Shown in pieces: positions 10,180 through 21,325 of a stretch of DNA of 64,000 nucleotides. The notes under the pieces are model-generated. The model had not been told where the DNA came from. It searched no databases and saw only the letters and a list, made by a program, of their open reading frames with translations. Origin of the DNA: Rhynchonema sp. JSB1_4. Its lineage: Eukaryota; Nematoda; Chromadorea; Monhysterida; Xyalidae. Numbering within the stretch: position 1 is the first letter of the stretch; each line of letters starts with the position of its first letter. Where the stretch lies: positions 22,127-86,126 of the forward strand of contig JASAMV010008492.1 in assembly GCA_030248065.1 (NCBI GenBank). Direction: 5' to 3'. A program made the position numbers and the translations under genes.

Positions 10180-13100
10180 TCAGTCGATTTTAGCCTTGAT
10201 CTCGCGTATGGCCCTGACACGTTCAACCACCGGTGGATGACTGTGATTGGCCCATGAATACAGCCAATCATTGACCGGGAACGACAGATTGTCCTTGCTG
10301 ATCTTGATCAGTCCCGAGATCAACAGATTGCCGTAGCCGAGTTCGGCTGAAAATCGATCGGCACCAAATTCGTTGTGGCGAACGAACTGAGTCATCAGCA
10401 GGTTGGAGATCTGCAACGGGAGCCTGACAAGTTGTACGAGAATTTTTTTAATTTCATTTTCTTAATTTCGGTGTGCACATCTACAAGTAATAGGCAGTTG
10501 TCGAAATTAGGGCATATCAAATAAAAAACAGAAACAAAATAAACCACCAACAGACCTCATTGTATGGTGCCAACACATACATGAACACCAAGCTGATGCC
10601 AATGAGCACGGGCTGGGTGTCATGGAATCCAAATGCAGCATACAAGGCAGACCAACGGTACAAGTATTGGTATGATGACATCATTAGTAGAATGTTGAGC
10701 TGAAAAAACGTCGCTTGCGTTGCAGTACGCGATGCTGGCACCAAACGCCCGTGGTCATTCAGTGGACGGAACAACTGATTTGGGTACTATCAAACCCGAT
10801 AGGCTCTTGAATCATCTCGAACTTTTGCTTGACCGATTTAGGCATGTGCATGCGCTAGTTGGGCTACATCAGTCCGGGCCCGAACGTTGAAGAGCGAATG
10901 CAGGTCACACAACGCCGCACAATACCCACCTCAGATATGACCAGCATTTTCATGACGTGCCACAGCTTCCAATGTCCCAGTTCGTGTCCGAGTACAGCGA
11001 GCACTTCGTCATTCGACATACCCAGTTTTCGCCGTTTCGGTGTTTCTGCCGATTCGGCGGGCTCTTCAGGCTTCACAGATTCTTCGTTTTCCTCCGCAGT
11101 CTCTTTCTAAAAAGAGTGAAATACGTAGGTATAGAAATGGGCACAACGGAAACGCCACAAAATTTATGAAAAAGAAAACCAACGTTTTCATTCTTTTCCA
11201 TTTCTTTCACAATTGTCGGCTCTTCACCAATGATTGTATCATACAGCACAATACGTTTATTCTTCCAGAACCCGTACAAATATGCATTGCTGTGCGACGA
11301 TCGTTTGGAATCTGCAACCATTTCGGTTGAGTTTACCGGCATCACTGACACTGACTGAGCCGATCAAACAGCCGAAATAAAATCAACCCCACTTTCGACA
11401 ACGAGCAGTTTCGTGAGCGGATATTCGAGTTTGGCAGCCAACGCCTCGATGCGAGTGCGCAGTTCACCATCGGGCAATGGCGAATACTTGTCGAATAGGG
11501 GAGCAATGAACTCGGGATAGATGAACATCATGATCTGAAATGAGAAAACCATAATGTAGAACAATAAAAAAGCAAAGTAATCGAAAATTAGCAAATTCTT
11601 CTCACGAAAATGATGAGAGACAGAAACGCCCAGGCGTAGACGAAGAAGTAGGCGCCGCCGGCTTTCACGATCCAAATCAAGCCAGATACAATTGGCACAG
11701 TCAACACCAGACTGACCACGGTCTTCTTCAGTTGGTCTTTGAAAAAGAAGCCGAGCGTCTGAAAAATGCAAACTCTAGAATCGAGTACTAGCTGGCCAAG
11801 CCAAGTGCGTGAATAAAGAAAGACAAACTTGTTTATTGAACCCATGCCGTTCTTCAATCACAAAAGTGTCGTATATGTTCCAGGGCAAGCCAAGAATTTT
11901 CTCAATCACCGATGCCACTGAGACAAACACGATTGAATGTAATATCTGAAAAAAATGAATGCATATGAAAGGAACGTTGAGGAACGTTGAACAAGAAATC
12001 TGATGGTGTGATTCCAAACAGCCAACCTCGTGTTGATATCCCATTGAATGCAGCAGACCACCGCTGTATGCCCACAGAAACGCCACCAATTCAAAGACGA
12101 GCACAATCTTAATTGAATCAGCTCACAGTCTCAGCCAGAAACACCAAGGTAACGTTACAGTATTGGAGCTGGTGGGGGTTTGGGGGGTCCCCCAGTACCA
12201 GCGTTGAAAAAAATTTTTTATTAGAGCACTATTTTTAAAACCCCCAGACAGTGTAGTGGCTGGGGGGGGATGGGGGGGATTCCCCCCCCTAAGGAGTAGG
12301 TACCTTGCAACCACCCCTTGGGGGGGGATGGGGGGGGAAGGGTAGGTACCTTGCAACCACCCCGGAGGGTACCTTGCAACCATCAATTTATGGTTTTTAT
12401 AGGCAAAAACGGGTGTTTTTCGACCTCAAAACCCCAAAATTCGCGCGCTCCGCGCGCAAACCTCCATATAATAGGTGTTTTAGGCAAATTTTCGGCCAAA
12501 ATGCAAAAAAGTACCTTTTTTGCCAAATTTTTAGTATAATGCATGTAAAAAACACCCTTTTTTCGGACCTCAGGGGTACCTTGCAACCTTCCGGAGGCTG
12601 GGTAGGGGGTACCTTGCAACCATCTGGATCCATCCCCCCCCAAGGGTACCTTGCAACCATTTGCCTGCCACTACACTGCCCCCAGAGTACCTTCAGCTGA
12701 GCACAGCGTTTACACGTTACCAAAAAAACCACTCACCGTCGTCTCCAGCTGCGAATACATGGAATGCACAAAACTGAATCTCATCCGATCAATTTTGTAG
12801 GCACGCGCTTTATCGAACGACTCTTTGTCCATGATTTCAACAATCTCTGCCGGCCGCTCTGTCGTTTGAACATAAGTGCGATACTGAAATGAAGTAGCAA
12901 TCCACGATTGACTTTGCAAAATAAGTCATAGAACGGCCAAAACCGGGTCGGGCCGGGTCACTGTTTCAAATTTATGGACAGATCACTTGTTTATATTTTG
13001 CCTCACTTGAGGCATAATGAACCGAAGATGAATGGCACCAATTTTTCTGCGTATTAATATTAAGCATGCCAGCCCAAGGCCAGCGTTCTACTAATTCTAA

Positions 13101-13434
13101 AATTCTAAGGTTTGCTACTGTTCTGCTACTTTTTGGGTTTGTACAACGGTCGATGTTGAATTTCGGCCTCGCACAGACGCGGCTACCCACAGCAACAATA
13201 ATGCTAACTCAAAACTAAATCTAACAAAAATGGTTATTTTTTGAGAGGGTGCCGACGCAATAAATCATCAATAAAGAATTGCCGCGAATTCAAAGTCCCA
13301 GGGCGGCCGCCACGCTACGTACCAAATAAATGGCAGCGGTACTTTTTTACCTGTCTGAATGATAGATACAAATCCCACGCGAAAACAATCCACAGAAAAA
13401 GTACAGTCGCAACAAATATCGTTGTCGGATCCAT
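10180..13434 (-). CDS. ZMPSTE24: CAAX prenyl protease 1 (Ste24 zinc metalloprotease)
   Basis: Multi-pass ER/nuclear membrane zinc protease that removes the -AAX tripeptide from farnesylated proteins and makes a second cut in lamin A or a-factor. Ten coding exons: 13351-13434, 12737-12883, 12027-12107, 11829-11945, 11606-11758, 11393-11534, 11184-11311, 10930-11106, 10556-10699, 10180-10410, giving 467 residues (human 475). The zinc site HELGHW is in exon 8 and the third ligand lies in the NEFGADRF stretch of the last exon. Other family blocks are [45 protein letters not shown] and the C-terminal SHPPVVERV. All exon phases are consistent. Intron 12108-12736 is enlarged by a hAT-type element. 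An acidic insert of about 30 residues precedes the zinc site and is longer than I remember for the family. Confidence 0.96.
12249..12678. mobile_element. hAT-type miniature element with 8-bp TSD (Ste24 intron)
   Basis: The 430-bp element begins CAGTGTAGTGGC and ends with its reverse complement. It is flanked by perfect 8-bp direct repeats CCCCCAGA (12241-12248 and 12679-12686), the target-duplication length of hAT transposons. Inside are six or more copies of GGTACCTTGCAACCA in both subterminal regions, plus G-runs and the palindrome CGCGCGCTCCGCGCGC. There is no transposase, so it depends on an autonomous relative elsewhere. Confidence 0.88.
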
Positions 13435-14160
13435 GTTGGTCAACGTCAAGTTCGAATGCTTGATTGGATGTGGCGCACTGTACTCAGAAATTGCAAACCT
13501 GGATGTGAAGAGTTGGAGTGGCAGTGTAGTTCCTCACGGGAAGGGGGCTCTCTGATGGGGGATCAGTATTGTCTATCTGACGACTTTTTCATGGAAAACA
13601 ATGAATTTTCAACCAAAAAAATACCGTAAAAACCTAAATACAAGGGGGGCTCTATTAATTCACTGACCCCATTTTCAAAAAAATATTTTCGTTTCTCAGC
13701 GAGAGCGTTCTAAATCCGGTGTTATTTTCGATCGATATTCCGAGGGGGGCTCTATTCCGGGGGGGGCTCTATTTAGGTTTTTACGGTACATTCAAAAATT
13801 CAAAAATCGCAAAAAATTATGACAAAAATTGGGTTAAAATCTGAGCCAAAAATTCGGGCCGGGCCGGGCCGGAGATTTGGGGGCTCGCGGCTCGGGCCGC
13901 CGGCCCGATTGCGACCTCTGAAACAAACATCTCCTACCTGCCTCCTTACTGGTCCAAAGACTCCGCAACTGTCCCTGGACCCTGATGCAGCAAGTTTGTC
14001 GTGCTGTCGTCGTTCAGTTTTCAGTTCCACACCGGGAGCTGGCTGTCGAAAAGCAAGAGATAAGTAATCTGGAATATAAAACACAGGAATCAGCATCAAA
14101 ATATTTGCTTATCCAAAAATCGAAGTCATCGGTTTTATCATAAAGTGTTAGTTCTTGTGT
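13435..14160. other. Intergenic repeat-rich gap after ZMPSTE24 start
   Basis: No exon recognised. It contains the 167-bp inverted-repeat element at 13622-13788 and a GC-rich segment (13850-13920) with runs of GGGCCGG and GGCTCGGGCC. The first 150 bases probably include the ZMPSTE24 promoter. Confidence 0.5.
13622..13788. mobile_element. Short palindromic MITE with TACCGTA ends
   Basis: The left end TACCGTAAAAACCTAAATA is repeated in inverse orientation at the right end, and GGGGGGCTCTATT motifs lie just inside both. The outer TA may be a target duplication, as for Tc1/mariner-derived MITEs. Length is 167 bp. Confidence 0.7.
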
Positions 14161-14457
14161 AAAGGCAGTCTACCGGAGGTTGTCACTCAGCCCCCGAATA
14201 CCGTAACCCACCGTAATTTTGATCTGCAAGGATCGTGTCGAGACCATTTTGTTTTTTATCTATGTTTTGCGTGTTAGCGCCAACACCAACCAACATTTCC
14301 AAGTTTTGGTGATCGACGCGCACGATGACAATTTCCAGCTTGCTGCCGCTAATACACGTGTCGGTAAGCAGCAATCAGCATGGGTCTCGCAACGATCTCG
14401 CTTGCGGTGGGTTACGGTATTCGGGGGCTGAGTGACAGCCTCCCGTAGACTGCCTTT
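14161..14457. mobile_element. TIR element, copy 1 of a near-tandem pair
   Basis: About 297 bp. The left end begins AAAGGCAGTCTACCGGAGG and runs on into CCCCCGAATACCGTAACCC; the right end is the inverse (GGGTTACGGTATTCGGGGG ... GACTGCCTTT). The central 200 bp is almost identical to the element at 14484-14770. There is no transposase. Confidence 0.78.
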
Positions 14458-14483
14458 ATATGTGTTCATGGTGAAGTCAAGAT

Positions 14484-14770
14484 AAAGGCAGTCTACACTC
14501 AGCCCCCGAATACCGTAACCCACCGTAATTTTGATCTGCAAGGATCGTGTCGAGACCATTTTGTTTTTTATCTATGTTTTGCGTGTTAGCGCCAACACCA
14601 CCCAAAATTTCAAAGTCTTGGGGATCGACGCGCATGATGACAATTTCCAGCTTGCTGCCGCTAATACACGTGTCGATAAGCAGCGATCAGCATGGGTCTC
14701 GCAACGATCTTGCTTGCAGTGGGTTACGGTATTCGGGGGCTGAGTGACAACCTCCGGTAGACTGCCTTTA
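14484..14770. mobile_element. TIR element, copy 2 of a near-tandem pair
   Basis: Second copy of the element at 14161-14457, separated by only 26 bases and in the same orientation. Its left end has lost about 16 bases of the terminal repeat, while its right end is complete. A few substitutions separate the copies, so the duplication is recent. Confidence 0.76.
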
Positions 14771-14800
14771 ATTGACGTCGTGTTTAGATTAGAAGCGTCT

Positions 14801-15076
14801 TTATTTAGTATCAATTCTGCATTCTGCAGGGTACAATTTTTTACTCATGTTATCAAAATTAATATTGAGTGTAAGGATGTCATCGATATATCTAAATATT
14901 TGTGTTTTTTTTCGAATAAACACATTTGTCTGGTGTAGGTATTGATATTCAAGTGATGAAAGTGTAAGGTCTGCGATTAGTGGTGAAGCATTTCCGCCCA
15001 TTGGGATTCCTTTAGTTTGATTTAAAAGTGTGTTCCCGATTTTTATAAATGTTTCAGCTAGTAATGTTTTTAGCAT
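14801..15076 (-). pseudogene. Reverse-transcriptase fragment (retroelement remnant)
   Basis: The minus-strand frame encodes KGIPMGGNASPLIADLTLSS followed, 27 residues on, by FRYIDDILTL. These match the RT palm motifs of the group with GIPMG..xAPLxADL and RYIDD, often seen in Penelope-like or related retroelements of invertebrates. Only about 90 residues remain, with no start of a full polyprotein or endonuclease in the window. It lies between two TIR elements in a transposon-rich stretch, so it is a truncated insertion. Confidence 0.68.
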
Positions 15077-15272
15077 TTGAAGCTACCCCCAAACCCCCCT
15101 CCAACACTGCCCCTCCCCCACCCCCGCCAGCCGCAGCACTGTGTGCCCAACCCGCCCCGCCAAAGTAGCCACAAGCACTGTTTGAGGTGAATTTTATTTT
15201 GTAACTTCCAAAGATATCGTTCGTCTGATCCTGATGTGCACGAGTCGTCCACATGCTCAAGCTCAGACAACA

Positions 15273-15997
15273 TACCCTATTGTCGGAAATAGAACCCGTG
15301 GGGTCTATTTTTCACTGGGGTCATTTTGGGGGGCTCAATTTATGGAGGGGTCAATTATTGGGGGGTTACATTTTTCATTTGGCCCCCCAACGAAAAAAAA
15401 TCATTGTTAATAATGCCCATAAAAATGGCTTGTTTTCGGTATTTTCTAACTTTAACAGCGGCAACTATGCTTAAAAAGCTGTATTCTAATACCCCGCGAA
15501 ACCTAGGCGTAGACAGGACTCCAAATCATGGATTTTTTTAAACAAATTTAGTAGCTTTTTAGCTACTAAATTTTTCTGAAAAGCTAGTAAATTTTCAAAT
15601 TTAGTAGCCTAAAAGCTACTAAATTTTGTATCTTGGCCAAAAAAGATAGTAAAATGGCTTTTCAGCGGCAAAAAAGCTACTAAATGTTTAATTTTATTAG
15701 CTTCTTGCTGCTAGCCCATTTTGAAAAAATAAACCCTGCTGCAAATTATTTTTTCAATAATTTGCTAACTGCAACAGTCACACAATGCTCTCGCATCCCT
15801 TCTGTTGTGTGCGCAAGCTTAAACAACGTTTGACACAACAACACAGCCTTACCATACCACTAATCTGTGGTGCGGTGAAGGTCGGGGGCGTGGTTCTATT
15901 AATGGGGGGGGGGGCAATTAATGGATGTTCTATTTTTGATTTCGTGCCATTTAGGTGGGGTTCAATTAATGGGGGTTCTATTTCCGACAATACGGTA
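15273..15997. mobile_element. 725-bp TIR element with TACC(G/C)TA ends
   Basis: The left end TACCCTATTGTCGGAAATAG and the right end, read inverted (TACCGTATTGTCGGAAATAG), match over 20 bases, and AGAACCC continues the repeat. Inner subterminal GGGGTCAAT/ATTAATGGGG motifs face each other. The centre (15540-15690) is a run of short palindromes of the type TTTAGTAGC...GCTACTAAA. There is no transposase. The ends resemble those of the MITE at 13622-13788, so both may use one transposase. Confidence 0.72.
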
Positions 15998-16171
15998 TAT
16001 CGTGTCGCCTTCAGTGCTACTTTACGGTATGTGTATTGTGACTTTCTTTTTAGTTTGTGCGAGCTGCTGCGAAACGTAACTGTATCCGCTCCGCGCCAGT
16101 CAATCAATACGTAATTCGACGAATTTGATTCAATAGAAATTCAGTTCGATCCGATCGCATTTCCATTCAAA

Positions 16172-16300
16172 ATGATCAGTGACAACGAACTGGCGATGAT
16201 CGCCAATTTCCTTGGCGTGTCCATCTTCCTGTTGGTCGTTCTATTCCACTACGTCCAGGCCAACAACCCGAAACGACAGGCGGCCGCTAAAGATTCGTAA
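16172..16300 (+). CDS. OST4: OST4, oligosaccharyltransferase 4-kDa subunit
   Basis: A 42-residue single-exon protein, too short for ordinary ORF lists. It starts [19 protein letters not shown], has one hydrophobic helix (about residues 8-28) and ends in a basic tail after NNPKRQ. This is the size, layout and sequence of OST4 (family type MITDVQLAIFANMLGVSLF, then NNPKK). OST4 is a single-pass ER membrane subunit that stabilises Stt3-type oligosaccharyltransferase for N-glycosylation. The context AAAATG is a good start. It is one of the few plus-strand genes here that is not nested. Confidence 0.93.
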   Translation: MISDNELAMIANFLGVSIFLLVVLFHYVQANNPKRQAAAKDS

Positions 16301-17098
16301 TGAATGGTCGAACTCAAGATGGTTGGTCATGATTTTTTAAAATCAAAACTGAATGCATACGTGTCTCATGTCTGTCCTCCATTGGAGACAACCCGTTGAG
16401 ATGACACGTTAGCTTTAAATTTTCAGATCATAAACAGTAGCGTGTGCCTTGCTGGTTCGTTTTCGTGTCTTGTAAATAGCGTTCGTAGTGGTCGCCTTAG
16501 TATCGCTGCTTCAACGGACAATACTTGGATTGAATTGCCAGTCGAATTTGTGTTTTGTGACAAGATATTTCGGTTGCCTCTTGTTTCGACCCGACGTCAT
16601 TATAAGTAACTTGGTTTGGGTGAGAAACCTTGTTGTTCCGTCGGTCACAATTTGATTGAACTTCGAACGGGCGAACACTCATTTGGTTGTCCGTGCCCCA
16701 ACCTTAAATCCACAACTTTTGTTGAGATACGGTATTTCATCGATCAGCTCGTTCAAAGTTGAATTCTTATTTGAGCGTTATTGGTCTGCCAATCGAATCA
16801 AGGTATTATCTTATGGTTAGTATTTGTTTTTATTATGGTACTCGGCTTGTTATTGTTGTTGTGAGCAGTTGTGTGCGAATACATTCCTTTCTGGTGTTCA
16901 TCCGACTCTATTTATTAACTGAACACCGTTCTGTTGTCCTGTTATCCGATGGCTATTCTCATCAGATGGAATAAAATTCTAGTATAACGTTGATGTTGCA
17001 AGTTTATCACAAGGTTGTACTTTACAAAAATGGGAGCAGAGATCTTATTGTATATTGGTACCAGTATGAGCGATTTGTAACAGGATATCATATCCGAT
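16301..17098. other. Gap between OST4 and the unknown minus-strand gene
   Basis: About 800 AT-rich bases with no exon recognised. It should hold the OST4 3' end and, from the other strand, the 3' end of the unknown gene whose stop is at 17099-17101. Confidence 0.45.
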
Positions 17099-19410
17099 TC
17101 AAGATGAAGTGGCCTTTTTGAAGCACACTTGCACCTGCACTTTGTTACCCTCCTGATCGTTCACAAATTCAACGTGCAACGTTTCGGTTTTGTGCGCCGA
17201 ATCACGCTGTTTGATTGTTTCCTGCTTGATACTCACGGATCGTGTGTGCTGCGTCACCAGTGCGGCCAGATTGAAAATTGGTGGCCTGAAAACTGATGTT
17301 TCATAACTTCCAATTTGGAAATATAGGCTTTTTGCTCCACTTCTGTATGCATCCTAGTTCCAGCACCTAAGCGCTGGCGGTTTGCAAGGTGTTTTTCGTT
17401 GTGGAGTTGCGGGACTGGGATATCCACGCACATACAATGCCTTGTTCCGTGTCAGTGCCTGATGCTTCACGAACTTTTTACGAAGGAGCGAAAACTGCCG
17501 GCACCTCTTTGTTCGATCGCAACAAGGTGACAGCATTGACCAGCATGAAACATCAGTCGGTCTTAATCTGTCACCTGTAATGTCTGGCATGAGCGTCGTC
17601 CACTTGAAACCTCAGCGCAAAAGTGTCATTGTTGCTTGACGTTCGTTCATTATTCAGATACGCGCCAATCATTCGCGCTAGTGACTGACTGAACAAGGTG
17701 AGCGCACGATCGCAATGCGTGACCGATGGTGTTTCATGTGTTTTGATCATCACATAAAACGACAGTTGATTGAGATTGCGCAAAGTCTTCGGAACATTTG
17801 TGAACCAATCACTCAGGTCCTGGTCTGAGCACGGCAAGTCCATGTATAAGTCGAGCTGACGGATGTTCCTTGGCAGATAAGGCATTGGACCGCCGTCAGG
17901 CACTCTTTCGTTGCCACTGGTCACAAATTGGAATGTTTGTACCCGATCACAACCACTGAAGTCGACCATCGTGTGATCACGCGTGCGCACGCCAAACAGT
18001 TTAACAGATGTTGATCTAGAATTTAGCTGTTTTTCGATAAGATTTGAACAAATATTGTGAAATGCACAACAACCCACCTGCTGACAAGATCGACCAAGTA
18101 TTTGTGGTCGTCAAATGTCAGCCAAAACAGATAGGCTTTGCGCCAGCGGATGCGTGACGCGACACGGAATACATGGGAATAGTCTGTTACTGTGTGCTCA
18201 ATGTTGGGATGGTAGAGGCCGAACTGCAAAATAAATGCGTGTAGTTGAAATATCATGTAGACCGCGCGATGCGAGAATCGAGCATATAGTCCGGCCACCA
18301 GCTCATGAGACGACTTTTTTAAAGCTTGCTTGGCCAGGTTGAAAAATGCACCGGTTACACGGGTTTTCGCAAACAAAAGAAAGAGATCGGGCTGAGAGAC
18401 ATGATGACAAGTTCCAGCTGGCTGACGTCAATATGTTGCGTGCTTACGCGAACAGCAACGTCGTTCAACACACAAATGTTTTGGGAGTAAAAGGGAATTT
18501 ACGCACCGAGGTAGAGAGCGTGTTTTAAAAAAATACATGCGTTTCTCTTTCTTTCATTTCCGAAATGCGTGGAACCGGAACATTATTGGATCCGCAAAAA
18601 CCGATTTCAAAAAAAGTCGTCTCATGAGTCCGTGGTTGGACTATACAGCATTATGTCGTTCATATGTATCATTGACTTCTTATTGGTCGCTGCCAAACTT
18701 GATATTTTGATCAGATCGGCTCTGCCTTGGGCTCTGCTGCATCAAATATTCAATATATTTTGAGGTTTGCTGAAATTTCGACCAGAATGAACGCGGCTGT
18801 TGCTACAATATCAGATGATCGGGAACACTTTCACGCCAGTCAAAATAAATGTGATACATATATCGAAATGTCATGATCACCGTTCACATGAACAATGCAG
18901 ATGCGGTTCCATCGCCCTGCTTCATTCGACCCTTAGAACTTTTCGCATTCAAACATCACCTGTACACCCAAGTTCACGTTCGATGTTGCGTATTTGAGCA
19001 CGCTGAGCAGCAAAGGTGCCCAGTCATTGCTGAGTTGTTCGATCATAAATCTGACGCTTTTGGTTCGACACTGCAGAAACTCGGCCATCGAATGTTTAGC
19101 ATCTTCCAGATCCAGTAGTTTCGTTTCCGACACGCCTTCAAACTTCCATTTTATGCTCTTATCTGAAGTTTTTTAGGACAAATTGTTAGTCTTGAATACG
19201 TTTGTTCATGTTCAAACCGACCGATCTTCGAGTGATCGGTGGCTAAGTCCAGTCATCTTCAGTGCAAATGCGCAACACATTAACCGACATCAAGAGTGGT
19301 ATATGATGTTCAGTAAACGAGTTTCCCCGTTTCAATCTGTCTTCACGGTGGACCAAGCCATCGTCACTTCCAGTGCATCAGATTTACCGCACAGACCCAA
19401 ATTGTGAATG
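17099..19410 (-). CDS. Unrecognised spliced gene, 3' part
   Basis: I do not recognise this protein. Four exons are well supported by splice sites and phase: 18960-19162, 18078-18223, 17575-18015 and 17099-17285 (stop TGA at 17099). A 23-base exon at 19388-19410 fits upstream. Together they encode about 330 residues with frequent Leu, Trp and aromatic residues, such as VASRIRWRKAYLFWLTFDD and YLPRNIRQLDLYMDLPCSD. The C-terminal exon ends in a beta-like segment, VNDQEGNKVQVQVCFKKA. Leu spacing hints at a leucine-rich or F-box-associated fold, but no motif is decisive. Intron 18224-18959 contains a short inverted repeat, and the next upstream intron may contain a long palindrome (19428-19718). 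The N-terminus is not settled. Confidence 0.6.
18282..18648. repeat. Short inverted repeat in the unknown gene's intron
   Basis: 18282-18326 contains CTCATGAGACGACTTTTTT and its flank CCGGCCAC; the reverse complement of 18602-18648 reads CTCATGAGACGACTTTTTTT beside CCAACCAC. Arms are about 45 bp with several mismatches, spacer about 275 bp. Confidence 0.6.
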
Positions 19411-19427
19411 CTGATCGTATTGAGTAA

Positions 19428-19718
19428 TATAGTAAATTTCTAATTTCGTTGCCTCATGCATTTTACAGACGCAGGGAAACTCCCGTTCGAAGTCGAAGCA
19501 GGCAACAAGCTGAACACACAGTCAACAAGCCACGCAGCTGACAGTGACACACACACACACACACAGCTTGCGTATCTGAAACATTCGAGACGCACACGAG
19601 CCAGCTGCGTGGCTTGTCGTCTGTGTGTGTTGAGTATGTTGCCTGCCTCGACTTCGAACGGGAGTTTCCCTGCGTCTGTAAGAATGCATGAGGCAACGAA
19701 ATTAGAAATTTACTATAC
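19428..19718. repeat. 291-bp near-perfect palindrome with CA-repeat centre
   Basis: The left arm begins TATAGTAAATTTCTAATTTC and the right arm ends with its inverse. The arms stay almost identical for about 115 bases, with a handful of substitutions and one indel. A (CA)n run of about 18 bases lies in the spacer. No coding sense is apparent. Such a sequence could form a long hairpin in DNA or RNA. It may be a small foldback element. Confidence 0.88.
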
Positions 19719-19910
19719 CACATTTGCAGCGCACACAGGTGCAAACTGGTGAGAGATGACAACTTTTAAAAATAGTAGATGACCACAAGCCTCATCTCAT
19801 CAGTCCAAGTCCAATGTCAAAGATTTCCACAATTGGCCCAAACTCTCGAGAGCGCCACCGCCAGGGGCGGGGCGGTTGCGCAACAATGTATTTGATCACT
19901 CCCAAAACAT

Positions 19911-20192
19911 TTATGCGTTAAAAGACGTTGCTGTTCGCGTCGGCACGCAACAAATTGATGTCAATAACCAGCTGGGAGTTGTCATTGTCGTCTTGGGGGG
20001 CGCAACCACCCCGGTGGCGGTTCCGCTTTCGAGCATTTGGGCCAATCCCACACCGAGCACGCGTCGATAGACGGTCAATTTGCGTGGGCATCGATCACAT
20101 TCCACCACTGTCGTGTCCCGTCCAATGCCACTATCGTGATTGGTCGACATGGTGCTCTCCATGCTCACCATCCTGACCGGCTGATGTTTCAC
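19911..20192 (-). CDS. Possible N-terminal exon of the unknown gene
   Basis: A minus-strand frame with several Met codons near its start (for example MVSMESTMSTNHDSGIG) reads into PRKLTVYRRVLGVGLAQML. A GT donor (in TGGTTATTG, near 19970) would join in the right phase to the 23-base exon at 19388-19410, enclosing the palindrome in an intron. The composition looks coding, but I recognise no domain. Treat it as a hypothesis. Confidence 0.3.
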   Translation of the reverse strand: MKHQPVRMVSMESTMSTNHDSGIGRDTTVVECDRCPRKLTVYRRVLGVGLAQMLESGTATGVVAPPKTTMTTPSWLLTSICCVPTRTATSFNA

Positions 20193-21325
20193 TCAACGAT
20201 TATTATGTGCCAGCTGCACCACCAAATCGACACCAATGATCATCGCTAGAAATACACAGATGCCGATTTGTAGCTCGATCGCGCTTTGTTGTTCGACCAG
20301 ACAAGAATTGGAAAGTACGTCCGACCGAAACAATTGCCAAGTCATCATGATACGTTTGTGGCACCATGTACCAAATAAAATGCAAGCAAACATACACGAA
20401 ACAAAAAGCCATTTGCAAAAATTGGGCTGCGCTCCGATCTATGGCCTATGTGGGCCAATAGAGCCACGTGATTAAATGGACAAATGTCAGGTAACAACAC
20501 AGCACAGGACACAATGTACATAGCTGCCCGTTGCTAGGATGGACAGCGGCACGGTATGGCTTGTCATTTTAGATCAACTAGTCGTATTGTATTATAGTGA
20601 CAGACTTGTGCATGCTCGGCATCCATTGCGCTGCGTACCGAACTCACTCAATAGAAAAGCTGAGCTGCTCAGTTGCTGTAGTTTCATCTTCATCATATTA
20701 TGTTATCAAAAGAGCGCATGGTCACGCGAAGGGCATTTGATTAAATTTGCGAGCAAAAAATACCTATATGTGTGGAAACCTAATTTCAACATTGTTTGAT
20801 TTGAGCTGAGCTTGTGTCGCATTCTGAAAGTGCGAACGACTGACCAAGCACGAATTACACAAATTTTAGTGACTGACGGACGACAAATTAAAATAGCAGT
20901 ACAAATAGGAGCAACGCGAATTTGATCACAAAGTGCACAAACAAAACGAAAAATAGAAACACGCACACGCAGCGCAGATATAAAAAAGTTACAGCCTGAT
21001 TATGCCTCACGCAAACAAATATGGTAGGTCATGGGAGAAACATGTCGCACCACTTTCAGGCCACAGGGTTACAAAACCAAAGCAGCAGAGCTAATCGTTT
21101 GGGGAGTAAATCTTGAGGAAACCTCGAGAGGTTAAACACAAAATCCAGATCACAATACGTGTTATCTAGCTAGCTTTATCTACAGTAGCTATGCGTATGG
21201 GGAATATAAGAACTGTACAGAGAATACAAAGAGCAACTAAACAGAACAAAAGATTCGTAAATACAGCATAACAAAAAAAACAATAGGGATGAGGCAAGTC
21301 AGCAATATGCAAAAATCATCATCCA
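20193..21325. other. Gap upstream of the unknown gene and PDHA 3' flank
   Basis: About 1.1 kb with no exon I can support. A hydrophobic frame at 20220-20300 (minus) is too short to judge. The right half is AT-rich and likely the PDHA 3' untranslated region. Confidence 0.45.

Noticed and set aside
18346..18528. Similarity of HDDxFQLAxxN-type frames at 14.3, 14.6 and 18.4 kb as a protein family
   Set aside because: The two at 14 kb are the same TIR element; the third shares only a short segment, with no splice or start context. A shared transposon fragment is more likely.
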